The notes under the pieces were generated by a model. The model had not been told where the DNA came from. It saw only the letters and a program-made list of their open reading frames with translations, and made no database searches. Source: Porodaedalea pini (taxonomy: Eukaryota > Basidiomycota > Agaricomycetes > Hymenochaetales > Hymenochaetaceae). From it: a stretch of 64,000 bases of DNA. Numbering within the stretch: position 1 is the first letter of the stretch; the number at the start of each line of letters is the position of its first letter. Made by a program: the position numbers and the translations under genes. The stretch covers positions 780,940 to 844,939 of the forward strand of contig NBAY01000012.1 of NCBI GenBank assembly GCA_002794775.1, written 5' to 3'. Positions 36,455 to 46,581 of the stretch are shown here, one piece after another.

Positions 36455-36692
36455 TGCTGACATTGCTTCATACTTGCGTGCTCTCAAAACCGGCGAGACC
36501 AAGCTTCACAAGGTAGATTTTGTGGAACTCAAGACCGATGCTGCGGCGCGCCTTACATCGTCGCATGTACAAAAGGAGCTGCTTGCCGTACCCGTCATCC
36601 CGGGCATCAAGTCTGAGAAGAAGTTCGCCGGTGGTCTGTACATGATGACCGTGAAAGGCTTCATTCCGATGGCCGGCCGTGGCATCCTTTAA
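36455..36692 (+). pseudogene. Second ProRS mini-fragment with internal deletion
   Basis: A third copy of the ProRS segment ASYLRALKTGETKLHKVDFV is joined directly to a catalytic-domain segment (ELLAVPVIPGIKSEKKFAGG, then MTVKGFIPMAGRGI). In an intact gene these two segments are far apart, so an internal deletion fused them. The frame is open for about 70 codons across the join and stops at 36690-36692. Confidence 0.8.
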
Positions 36693-37332
36693 GTTTAGAA
36701 TTTGTTTAAATACACTCAATTGCCACAAGAATCTGTAAGAAAATGATGGAAAAGTTTGGAATGCCACCTAAAACCGGTAAGAAATGGTGTGAAATGCTAT
36801 TAGAATTTATTGGAATACATAGAATCTGCTCATAAATCGTACGATGCTTGGGATTCCGTTGGAATCGGAATCGGCCAGAATCTGTTGGAATTGCTTGAAT
36901 ATTCTACAGATTCTATATATTCTACGGTTTCTGACCGGGAGGTTTTTCTTGATGTACATGTACCTGCAACCGGAACCCCCGTGTTATGCGTTACGCCGAC
37001 AACCCAACCGGCTCAGCGTTCGCGTTACGGCTGCAGTCATACACTTACCGACAGTACTACAGCACGAGTTTCAAGCGGTAAGTCTGGTCGAAGAAGGAAT
37101 CGGAAGCATGAGAATCCGTTGAGGCATATTTCGTATCCAATTGCATGAAACGAACAGCGATAAGTTGCCAGCCAATAAGTTTATTTACAGCTCCACAAAT
37201 CGAGTACCATCTAGCTGTTCAATTTGGTTGTCTTCTGCTACCTCGAACAACTCTGGTAATTGCCACAACGAATCAATATAAAATGTCCGAGTTTCGATCC
37301 GTGCTGAAGGACGAATGAGATACCTAAAATAA
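36693..37332. other. Non-coding stretch between ProRS debris and POLE4-like gene
   Basis: About 640 bp. Bases 36700-36930 are rich in the word GGAAT/AGAATCTG, as in decayed repetitive DNA. Bases 37200-37330 may include the 3' UTR of the POLE4-like gene; an alternative last exon ending in FVEL (stop near 37185) cannot be excluded. No further gene was recognised. Confidence 0.35.
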
Positions 37333-38021
37333 CTATGTGCTACTTGGCTGCCCGTTGACATATATATTCTTATCATAAGTACGTAGCAGGAGGGGAGCCT
37401 CGGTTTCCATAACCTCCTTCACGTTTCTATTCGATCTCTTGCCGCTTTGCGATCTCTCTTCGTGGGACCATGTGAGAATGTCTAACAAGGAGAATGAGTT
37501 TCAAATTGATCAAGAAGCCTTTGGGCCATGGTCATACCTTCCAAGAAGAAGAACTCGTCTGCCCTCTCCACGATATTGACTTGTGTTTCGCTGACTGAAT
37601 GGAAGAAACTCAAAACTGTTTTTATGACCTACCAAGGTCCTTTCTCTGGACGGTCGCTCTATTCTCCCGCTCAGCTTGACGTTGCGAAGCAGTTGTCATT
37701 CGTTTTATAAACTCCTCCTGGATGATTTGGAACGTGAGGCAACTATGCTATGGGAGGTTACTTGCGACGTACAGTTGCGACTGAAATAACAAATACCGCC
37801 TCTTTTGCTACGATTGGGAGCTCCTACATATATTTAACAAAAGAGGCTTACTAGGAGGAAGAACTCACTTTATCCGCTTTGATAATCCTCTGCACTCGGG
37901 ACACAGGCAACAAGCTCCGACCTTCCTCCCGCAGAGCAAAAACATCTCGTTTTAACATCTGTTTCTGAGCTCTAGAAGGTACGTTAACAGATGCGTCGTG
38001 ATCCTGGCCTGCTTTTTCCAT
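37333..38021 (-). CDS. Histone-fold protein, POLE4/Dpb3-like (NF-YC class)
   Basis: Small histone-fold subunit of the type found in DNA polymerase epsilon and CHRAC-like remodelling complexes, expected to pair with an NF-YB-class partner. Exons 37869-38021, 37773-37823, 37633-37717, 37538-37579 and 37333-37481 join in frame to 159 residues, close to family size. After a polar start comes the fold: LLPVSRVQRIIKADK, ELPIVAKEAVFVISVATEEF, then QRKDLVNIVERADEFFFLED. The FFFLED end and the hydrophobic A-EAVF helix fit POLE4 better than NF-YC or CHRAC1. The C-terminal tail is less certain. It diverges from the next gene with only 167 bp between the two ATGs. Confidence 0.8.
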
Positions 38022-38188
38022 GTTACTGAGGGTCAAGGACCGATAGATGAGTAGCTTCAAGCTTCCGAGCGCTCTCAATTGACACGTCGTCCACGTGATT
38101 CTTATAACCGGACTCTTGTTCCAAAGCTCAAGCCTTCCGCTCAATAATACTTGCCAAAAGTGCAGGTCCCTCTTGGCGGTATGCAGAA
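38022..38188. promoter_or_regulatory. Compact bidirectional promoter
   Basis: Only 167 bp separate the start codons of the POLE4-like gene (minus) and the MGLFSS protein (plus), so both promoters and 5' UTRs must share or overlap this segment. No TATA-like box is obvious. Placement depends on both start choices being right. Confidence 0.6.
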
Positions 38189-39833
38189 ATGGGGCTTTTC
38201 TCATCTCGGAGAGCCGATCCTTCTTCGCTACCAGCGAACCATGATGTTGTCCCTTCCTCCAGTCTTCCGGACAAGTCGGTTACGCAGCTCATTCGGTCTC
38301 GATTTGTGAGTTTCCTGAACGTTTCTGGTAACACGATTTTCTTAATTTCTTAGATCGGGAGAGGAAATCGTCGTGGACAGCCTGAACCTTTACATTCGAT
38401 AGACGGTGCCCAATCTCTCGATTCGATCGACGAGATGCCATTACATAGGCAGGATCATTCGTACCGCAGCTACAGAGGTGTTGATCAGAGCCAGTTGTCT
38501 GAGAGACAATATCAGCTCCACAGTCATAGGACTTCCACAGATGCTATCACGTACGCCTGCATTATCCTTTCACCTCCATCTCCATGTTTGACTGCTGTGA
38601 CTTGTTAGCATGACGCTCGCCCATAGGCTCAATGAGCTCGCGACAGCGAATGCTGATGGATTGCTAAAGTGAGCATTTGGTATCTATCTCATACACCGCG
38701 CTGATTTGTCTTCAATCATCTTCAGTGACGATGACTACCGTGTTCTGCGGCAAAATTTATTTAAGACCTTTGCATCTATTTCTGCGCCGCCTGCGGAGGT
38801 GCCGGTTGTGAAGTCGGTGGAGCCAGTTTCCCTGCGTAAGCTGGCGATCTGTCTTCGCATTTCTGACACTTACCGAATTGAAGGGCTCTCATCTGTCTCT
38901 CGGAGCGACGGCATGACTATGAATTCCGCACGCTCACCTTCCTTGCGGACCCAGACTTCAATCGGATCCTCCATGTCAAGCTTGTTCCGACGTGTAAGGA
39001 GGCGGACCTCAGAGAAGCATAATATCAAGGAGCAAGACCAAATGTCGGTTGTTTCTTCGTCATCTCGAATGCCTCTTTCTCTTTCGACAGCCTTAATCCC
39101 GCAAGACCTTCGTCGACAGGCCTCCAACAGCTCTCTGAAGACAACTCGATCTCGACACATGCCTCCGGACCTCCGATCGATATCTTCGAGATGGTCAATG
39201 AAAAGTAGTGGGACTAGTTCGGATACTGGAGGCATGTCTCGGGGAAGCACAAGGAGTTTCCGAGGCAGCGAGCCACCTCCTTCGTCTTTCAATGCGAAAC
39301 ATCTAGCATCTCCCGTGCTGTCCTCGGATGGTGATGAAGATCGCCTTCGATCGGCTGCAGACATTCGTGCCGAGATACGAATCACTGAAGCAGAAGAACA
39401 AAGAGTAGTTGCTGCTTTCTCATTATTGACGCGACAACGATTCGATGCCACGTTTCCTGGCCATACTCAGGTGTCGGACTTCTGGACTTTTGTGCCTAGG
39501 CATCTTCCATCTACTTCGATATTGTGCAGTGATCGTAAACAATCAATTACCGGGACGCGCCCAGCCGATATGCATCTTGTCCTGGACGAGACGTCCCTCG
39601 TGAGCCAGGGTTCGTTCGCTTGCAGTTCACCTTCTGCTTCGATTCTTACACATGTATTAGGTCATAACATGTCCACGCTGCGGTGTGATCGGCTGGGAAT
39701 CAGTGCAGAGATGCAGCCAGACGAGGTAGATCGGCGAAGGGCTGACGTCAGCATGCGCTATCAGCAACGCCTGGACTATTTGAGAGCGAGGCTGAAGGGG
39801 GCTGAAATACATGAGCGTCTCCTGCGCAAGTAG
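38189..39833 (+). CDS. Conserved-looking hypothetical protein with MGLFSSRR start
   Basis: Four exons (38189-38305, 38354-38550, 38609-38668, 38726-39833) join exactly in frame to 493 residues. I do not recognise the family. The N-terminus MGLFSSRR has Gly2 and Ser5, compatible with N-myristoylation. A short helical segment (MTLAHRLNELATANADGLLN, then DYRVLRQNLFKTFASI) is followed by a long Ser/Arg-rich disordered region, a charged helix (RAEIRITEAEEQRVVAAFSL) and a C-terminal helix (RYQQRLDYLRARLKGAEIHE). The last exon is one uninterrupted frame of more than 1.1 kb with normal codon use, so the gene looks intact. A membrane-associated adaptor is a guess only. Confidence 0.78.
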
Positions 39834-39960
39834 ACCATGAGCTGCTAATAGTTAACTATCAGTGGGAAGACTTCAGACATTGATTCTTCTTGATTCTTCC
39901 TGTGTAGTGTATGGCTGTTTTCAACAACTGACTTGTAGGCTCGCTGTTTATACTTCCTAA

Positions 39961-40471
39961 GGCCCTGTTTGGATCCGCCAATAAGGCCGTGATAACGTCG
40001 TAGTGTTAAGATAGCTAACAACCGGAGTTTGCCGTCATAAGGCTAACACACGGGCTGGGTGCTTAGCTCCTGAGTCACAAATGTCACATAGATTCGTCAG
40101 TATCCTGGTAGACACACAACCTGTGTCTAAGATCTTTTCTGGCACGTACAAGGTCAAAGACACAAAGAGCATGACACTCCAGCACTCCAGCAAACTGCAA
40201 CCACCAAAGCCATGCCATTGTTCAGACTGTTTCTGCTATTGCTGGGTCACAGCAGCACAAAATGCAGGTCAGTACTACTTCTAGTACTCTAGATTTTATA
40301 GCCATATACAGTATAGTACTGTGGCAGCCGTGAAGGAGTGACTAAATTACAGTAACGCAGTTGTAAATGAGATGTGGATCCAAACACCCAGTTAGCTTAC
40401 AACATGGTAGCTAAGCACTACGACGCTATCATGCGTTATCATGGGTCTTATCAGCAGATCCAAACAGGGTC
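39961..40471. mobile_element. PIF/Harbinger-like MITE with TAA target duplication
   Basis: The left end GGCCCTGTTTGGATCCGC (39961 onward) is matched in inverted form by the right end at 40453-40471, with a few mismatches. A TAA lies on both sides (39958-39960 and 40472-40474). The GGCCCTGTTTGGATC tip and 3-bp TAA duplication are hallmarks of PIF/Harbinger elements. Subterminal parts (GTCGTAGTG and TTAGCTA words) are also loosely inverted. The 511-bp interior has no transposase. Confidence 0.82.
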
Positions 40472-40474
40472 TAA

Positions 40475-41237
40475 GTTTACAAAGGATTGTCTTTTGTTGT
40501 TGGCAAATGCATCACAAAAATAATCCTGAACATGTAATTATAGTCATTTGCAAAATCATACAGGAGATGTCAACTTATGTGGATTCTAACATGTCATGCT
40601 CAGAGTGGGAGAAAAAGCAGTAAATGTACCTTTTCTCAGTCAATACTGGACCATTTTCACTTGCTTAGCAATCTGTAAATTAAAAAATGGAGGGGAAAAC
40701 ATTGTGTATTGCAGAAAAATAAAACATTGTTGAAAATCACAGTCCTCCTGATGTCTCCTTCCAACTGTAAAAAGCCTAGCTCACACAATTCTTCCTATAA
40801 AAACCTGTTAAGCATTCATAAGTATGAAAGAATATGCTACATCTAGAGGTGTGGGCTTTGGCCTTTCTTGAGGACTATTCATCATGATTCAACAAGTTCA
40901 TCAATTCCTCTGCTTCCTGCCTTCTCTCTCCTCATACCAAGAAGGCTATAGCTCATGCATTTCAGTAGTCAATATTCTGATTCTGATTCTAAATTTTATA
41001 GAAGTGTACAAATATTGGTTCTCAACAGGAGAAAAGAGCTTTTATAGAATTGCTAGATAAGAAAATTATCAACACCCGATACAATATTTTACACCTTCTA
41101 CTACTGTTTGTAAAAGTAATGACAAAAGCTAAAATCATGTGATTTTTATGTGTTGAGTGCCTCAAAACACAAAATAAATCATATCTTAGCCAAAACAGGA
41201 ATGAAAGCACTTCAGGTACCCCCTTTACCCAGACCTC
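40475..41237. other. AT-rich spacer outside the giant element
   Basis: About 760 bp of AT-rich sequence with stops in all frames and no recognisable coding or repeat structure. The left terminus of the giant KDZ-type element may lie here or in the next few hundred bases. Confidence 0.3.
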
Positions 41238-41484
<247 letters not shown>

Positions 41485-41733
41485 AGGTGCCTGTCCTGAT
41501 ATGTATATATATAGTCTGGGATGTCCCAGGGCAGGGGATATTCCTGTAAGTTAATACCTATCAGTGCAGTTACCATAGGGCTGTCCCTCTGTTGTCACTG
41601 GGTGCCAGGGGGACTTTTCACTGGGATTTCCCCAGATAATTTCAACCTAGTTTTATATTAAAAATTTGATATTTTAGGGCTTAAATTAGCAATTCCATGT
41701 TAGTTTTGAACAGTTGTGATGCATTTAATGCTT

Positions 41734-42334
41734 GGCCTTGTGCATGGCCACTTTATACATACTAGGCAGTTGCTACTCTGTGAATATTATCATAGATTCA
41801 GCTTCACTGGATGTTTGTATGACAACAGATATGATATGGCTACACATCCTCTAGCTTTGAATATAAGGAAAGTCCTCTTTTAATCTCTATATAGCATGAC
41901 CACAAGTAGAACTTTGAGAAATGATGACCTCAGTGATAACAACAGAGTATTGAGCCTCTGTAATTTATAGAATACACCCATGTTCTTGATTATTATGATT
42001 TAGAATACCTAGGAATGACTTTAACTGATAAGTATATGTATCTCATATCTATAGGGATAGCTCAGAGATAATAACCCAGGGATAGCCTAGACATGTTTAC
42101 ACAGGGATAGCCCAGATATAAATACAGAGGGATAGCTCCAGAGATAATAACTCAGGGATAGCCCAGAGATAATAATCCAGGGATAGCCCAGAGATGTTTA
42201 CAGAGGGATAGCCCAGAGATAATAATCCAGGGATAGCCCAGAGATAATAATCTAGAGATAGCCCAGGAGGAACTTATTGTAATAAATAACACAAAGATCA
42301 TAGCTTCTAGGACAGTAGACCTTGTTTGTACATA
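41734..42334. repeat. Left terminal inverted repeat of the giant element (inner 600 bp)
   Basis: Matches the reverse complement of 63249-64000 almost base for base, starting with GGCCTTGTGCATGGCC and ending at the inner border CTTGTTTGTACATA. The left copy is shorter because its minisatellite has fewer units. The repeat probably extends left of 41734, but the matching right part is outside the window. Confidence 0.92.
42050..42270. repeat. 25-bp minisatellite within the left inverted repeat
   Basis: About eight to nine units built on AGGGATAGCCCAGAGATAAT, with small variants. The equivalent array in the right repeat (about 63316-63690) is in the opposite orientation with roughly 14 units. 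Units abut without unique spacers. Confidence 0.88.
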
Positions 42335-43432
42335 CATTATGCTACACCAGCACTGTCAAAACTACACTGCATGACTTTGAAGGCACCAGAGTTGCATCCT
42401 AAATTAAACTGCATGTGCAAAGGGCATTGAGTCACCCTCCTTTCTTCATGGTCCACCACCAAGCCCTTGCATGAAACATTCAATGCATTGTGAAGACCTA
42501 TTAGGTCCACTTTCAGCACTCAGAGGTTGAAGCTTTGTGTAAACTGTCATGGATTACAGGATTTTCAATAAACCTTGTCAGTGTGCATTTCAGAAAAAAA
42601 AAGTTATGCGCCTCCCAAAGCAGAATCTGCCTTTTTGGGTAGGGACACGTCATGGATTTGTTTGCTAGCTCTGCATCATGCTCTCAAGAGGTGGATAACC
42701 TGAATGCAGATGTAAAATAAAATGGAGAAAGTGGGGCCTTCAATATAGCAGAGTATTTTTCTCTTGAGAAATCCTTGAAAATGTGGTCTAAATACTTTGA
42801 CTTGTCTCAACATCATTTCAATATTACAGGGTTTTCAGAAAACCTTGCCAGTGCATGTTTGAGAAAAAAAAAGTTGTGCAGGCTCCGAGAAAGGAATCTG
42901 CCTTTTTGGGTGAGGACATGTGTCATAAATTTACACAGTATTAGTGAGCTTGTCAATTGTTGAAATGAGGTTGAGTACTCAAACTGAGTTTTCAGGGTTT
43001 TATTTAGAGTAAAATACCTTGCTCAATCGAAGGCTTCATTTTCTCTACTTTATTTGCCATCTGCTGCTGAGGGCACCAATGTGTTGAGAGCATGACATAC
43101 GACTTGGAAATAATTTCACGACACACATCGTCACCCCAAAAGGCAGATCCCTTTCTCGGAGCCTGCACAACTTTTTTTTTCTCAAACACGCACTGACAAG
43201 GTTTTCTGAAAACCCTGTAATGGCAAGCTCATTGTGTAAACTCACAATGCGCGTCCTCACCCAAAAAGGCAGATTCTTCTTTGGGAGGGTGCACAACTTT
43301 TTTTTTCTGAAATGCGCACTGACGAGGTTTATTGAAAACCCTGTAACTACAAAGTATTTGACTGACATGTCAAATACAGCGTCACTGACGTGTCAAACAC
43401 AGCATCACACAATAAATTAGTATTATTTACAA
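42335..43432. repeat. Non-coding segment with four ~95-bp repeats in + + - - order
   Basis: Four copies of a unit that begins ACAGGGTTTTC, contains GAAAAAAAAAGTT and ends CTGCCTTTTTGGGT. They lie at about 42553-42650 (+), 42823-42920 (+), 43124-43220 (-) and 43250-43348 (-). The rest of this 1.1 kb segment has no recognisable gene. The arrangement is itself roughly palindromic around 43000. Confidence 0.8.
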
Positions 43433-46047
43433 CTATATATCAGCATATAAATAATCATCTTTGTCAAAAGTCTCCATGCCGTCAAGAAGACCTGTTGCAG
43501 CATTGTCATATAGAGATTGTGCAAGATTATGAGATGATGTGTCTGATAACATAGCCACAGCAGAAGGGGTGTCACAAGAATCTTCAAGCTCTGCGATGAA
43601 TGCCTCACAATCTCATAATAAAACTAACTCCTGACCAGTTGTAGTCTTGATCATTGCAAAATCAATGAGAGAAGCAAGCGGCTTAGAGAGTTCTACAAAT
43701 CTTGTTCAGCTAGGATCACAGGAAATAAAATAAAATAAAATAGATGACTGACCATCCCTTAAGTCAACAAAGCGCATCACATCCTCAGAGAGTGGCTCTT
43801 CACCATTCTGGATTGCTTTCTGCTCATCGATGATGGGCTTCATGACCTTTTGAATCGCGCCGAGGCGCTTTCCATTTGACAATTTGAATGATTTCCCTTT
43901 GAGTTTCAAGTTTCTCCATTCAAATTTGATATCATTGCCATCACAATCCTTACCACCACTCATGCCACTGGTTTCGATATCGTCAGGAATGCCAACGATA
44001 CCAATTTTTTCTCTCCACAAGAAAGGCAGGATCAGTTCGCCAACTTTGAATGTCTGCTTCGGATCACCTCTTCGCTTATATAAAAGTTCTACCAATGTAT
44101 TAGGACGCCCTCATGAATGAAGACAGACTACTCACCTAAGTCTTTCTTCACATAGTGGCCAAATATTGATCGAAGGCCATCTTTCTCATTTGCACGAAAA
44201 TCAAAAATTGGCTGATCCAGCTCATCTGCATTGATGCCACGCTCTTGCAGTTCTGCAGCTCTGAGTAGAAATAGTACATCAGTGGTATGAAGGCAAAAAG
44301 CCTTTACATATGTCAAAGATCACTCACCTAGCGCACATCTCTAAGTCTCTGGCAAGGCTCGCTGTTATAAATGAAGCTCGCTGTAATGCCTTTTCAGTGA
44401 GCGGTATCCCACCAATGAACCCTTTTAGCTTTCTAGCCTGTGCATTGTTTGAGAGATTGACATGACAAGCAAACCACAATGTTTTTGTTCTCGCAAAATC
44501 TCTTGAAGCCTTAACACAAACATTAGACAAAGTAAGGCATACGAAGAGAAAAGAAAATGAACAAAATTGCAAAACTTGTGCAGCCCCTTATTACAGACGC
44601 CCTCAAGATTTTTGACCATGTCGATATCAAGTTCATCGAGCTGTTCATTCCAAGAAATGACATCTTTGAACAGCTTCTCACAATCTTCTTCATTTATCTT
44701 TTTTGTGTTCTCATATTTACACTGTATTTCAGCTCTGTATGTGTCTGCGTCATCTGAGAAAACTGTTATGAGGGGTAGTGATTAACATCAGAAAACTACA
44801 CACCTCTCTGGTCATCGTAAGGCCTGATTTTCTTCGAGTAGTACTTTGCAAACATATTGGACATGTTCACACTGCGAGAAGTTTTGTGTGATACACTGAG
44901 CTTGTCAAGAAATGCCCAGACATCCTTGTTTTCTCAATGCGCAATGTCCAAGATATCATTGAAGAGTTTGCAAACCTGCGCTAGCCCTTCCTTTGATGGT
45001 GGCCCAGGTTTGTGGCACTTTGCTTCCTTATTCAACTCGGTTACATCTGAGGATGCACCATGCTTGCGTTTCTTTGATCGGGATCTATCAGAAGGCAGAG
45101 GTACACGTCCTTTCCCCTTCTCTTTCCTAGATGCCTTCTTCATATGAGATGAAGTACCCGCCTTGCTTGTTCCTGGCTGGAGTTTGGTGTCAGCTTTGGA
45201 ATCTGTCTCATCGTCGCTCAGAGCCTCAAACTCGTCGGATGAAGATGCATCATCAAGAACATCCTCCTCCTCATTTGGTCATAGATTGGGGAGAGAGGTG
45301 TTGCGCTGACAAAGGACAGGCCCATTTGAAGCAGGTGGGAGGGGAGGGGCAATAGGATATTCATTGTCGGAGTTAGATAATGCCTTCTCAGTGACTATGT
45401 TGACTGAACTGCTAGCAGCAGCATCTGAAGGAACAGTGCATCCTATTGGACAGTCAGTTTGATGATAACTAAATAACAATAAAATACATACTTTGACGTA
45501 TGGCTTCTGTTGACTGAATCAATGCATTCCATGCTGCAGGGTTGTCCTCCTTTGACCGAATGAGGGCTGCGAGAGCTGCAGAAGGGTGAGCATCATCTAG
45601 TGCATTGCATGGCTGTTGTGACAAAGATGGAGCTATTGGAACATGAGGCAGACCTCCTTTTGTCAGAGCTTTCACGACAGTACCAGTCGAGGTGATCTTC
45701 TGGATGTCCAATGGTATATTCGGTGCACTCATTGCAGGAATTCTGTGCACAGAATGTGGTGGCGAGGTGGGCTGCAGAGTGAAAGGCTCATTCTGAATTG
45801 AATACAGTGCCCTTGGCCTCTTTCTCTGTTCTCATGTATTGAAGGGGTCATTTTTCAGAGCCTTGGCACTCACTCGAAGCATTGGGTTCTCCTGAAGGTC
45901 ATGGTATAAGAACATTGATCAATAACGTTATACTGTAATATTTCATACCAGACTAGATGGATTTCTCTCTATAGTGAGACTTGTATCTCCAAGTCCATTG
46001 ATACTGTCATGGCCACGCTGGTCATCATGTTGATATGATTCTCGCGC
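43433..46047 (-). pseudogene. Giant-element gene of unknown function, 3' part (after the Gypsy insertion)
   Basis: Downstream part of a large multi-exon gene whose 5' part lies at 52369-53631. Exons in order include ARESYQHDDQRGHDSINGLG (from 46047), ENPMLRVSAKALKNDPFN, IPAMSAPNIPLDIQKITSTG, an acidic/basic region (ASSSDEFEALSDDETDSKAD, then SRKEKGKGRVPLPSDRSRSK), KTLWFACHVNLSNNAQARKL, PDDIETSGMSGGKDCDG and GLLDGMETFDKDDYLYADI, with a stop at 43433-43435. The basic tract could be a nuclear signal. Four in-frame TGA codons (45832-45834, 45279-45281, 44934-44936, 43613-43615) interrupt otherwise continuous frames; CGA is one transition away from each. No known domain was recognised. It is not TET/JBP-like. 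Confidence 0.65.
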
Positions 46048-46086
46048 CTAGTATTATATACATCAGTGCCATATATATTATATGAA

Positions 46087-46526
46087 TGTTAGGCAGGAGT
46101 CCGGGAGACGACTTGGACTGGGCAGGCCTCGGCTGACTGTTGTCTGGGATGTGCTATACTCGAGCAGGGACTTGGGACATGCTATACTCAGACTAGGTCG
46201 TCATGGAGGTAAGAGGATTAATACAATGTACTCTACTACAGGAGGGGGACGCAGTCTCACCTAGGTCGTCATGGAGGTAAGAGGAAAAGCAGAACAGGTG
46301 TTCAGATGCGATTCCTCTTCCTAATATACAGTGATCACCTCATGAGAACTGGTTGCCCCATTGTCTAAGATTACATAAAGGGAGCAGAATGGAAAGAATG
46401 AAGGTCATGTGAAAGGAGTGTGGGAAATGATTGAAAAGATGATTAATTATAATGAAAAGGAGCGATTAAAAGAAAAGAAATGATAAAGAAGGAAAATAAA
46501 AGAAGAGAAAAGTTTGAGTCCTGACA
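46087..46526 (-). repeat. Gypsy 3' LTR
   Basis: 440 bp from TGTTAGGCAGG to GTCCTGACA on the plus strand, lying at the 3' end of the minus-strand element. It differs from the other LTR at about ten positions, all transitions. It contains an internal direct repeat of CTAGGTCGTCATGGAGGTAA. Confidence 0.95.
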
Positions 46527-46541
46527 TTACCCCCCCCTCAA
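46527..46541 (-). promoter_or_regulatory. Polypurine tract of the Gypsy element
   Basis: On the minus strand this reads TTGAGGGGGGGGTAA and abuts the 3' LTR, the position where plus-strand DNA synthesis is primed in LTR retrotransposons. No primer-binding site next to the 5' LTR was assigned with confidence. Confidence 0.75.
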
Positions 46542-46581
46542 GGTTGGGTGTCCCAACCAACCAAGATCGCGGTCGTCTGGC

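Noticed and set aside
25225..36692. Frameshifts as pure sequencing error in otherwise functional genes
   Set aside because: Errors cannot explain missing N- and C-termini, direct joins between unrelated genes, or triplicated ProRS segments.
42050..42270. CRISPR-like direct repeats
   Set aside because: The 25-bp units abut without unique spacers, the host is a eukaryote and the array is inside a transposon inverted repeat: it is a minisatellite.
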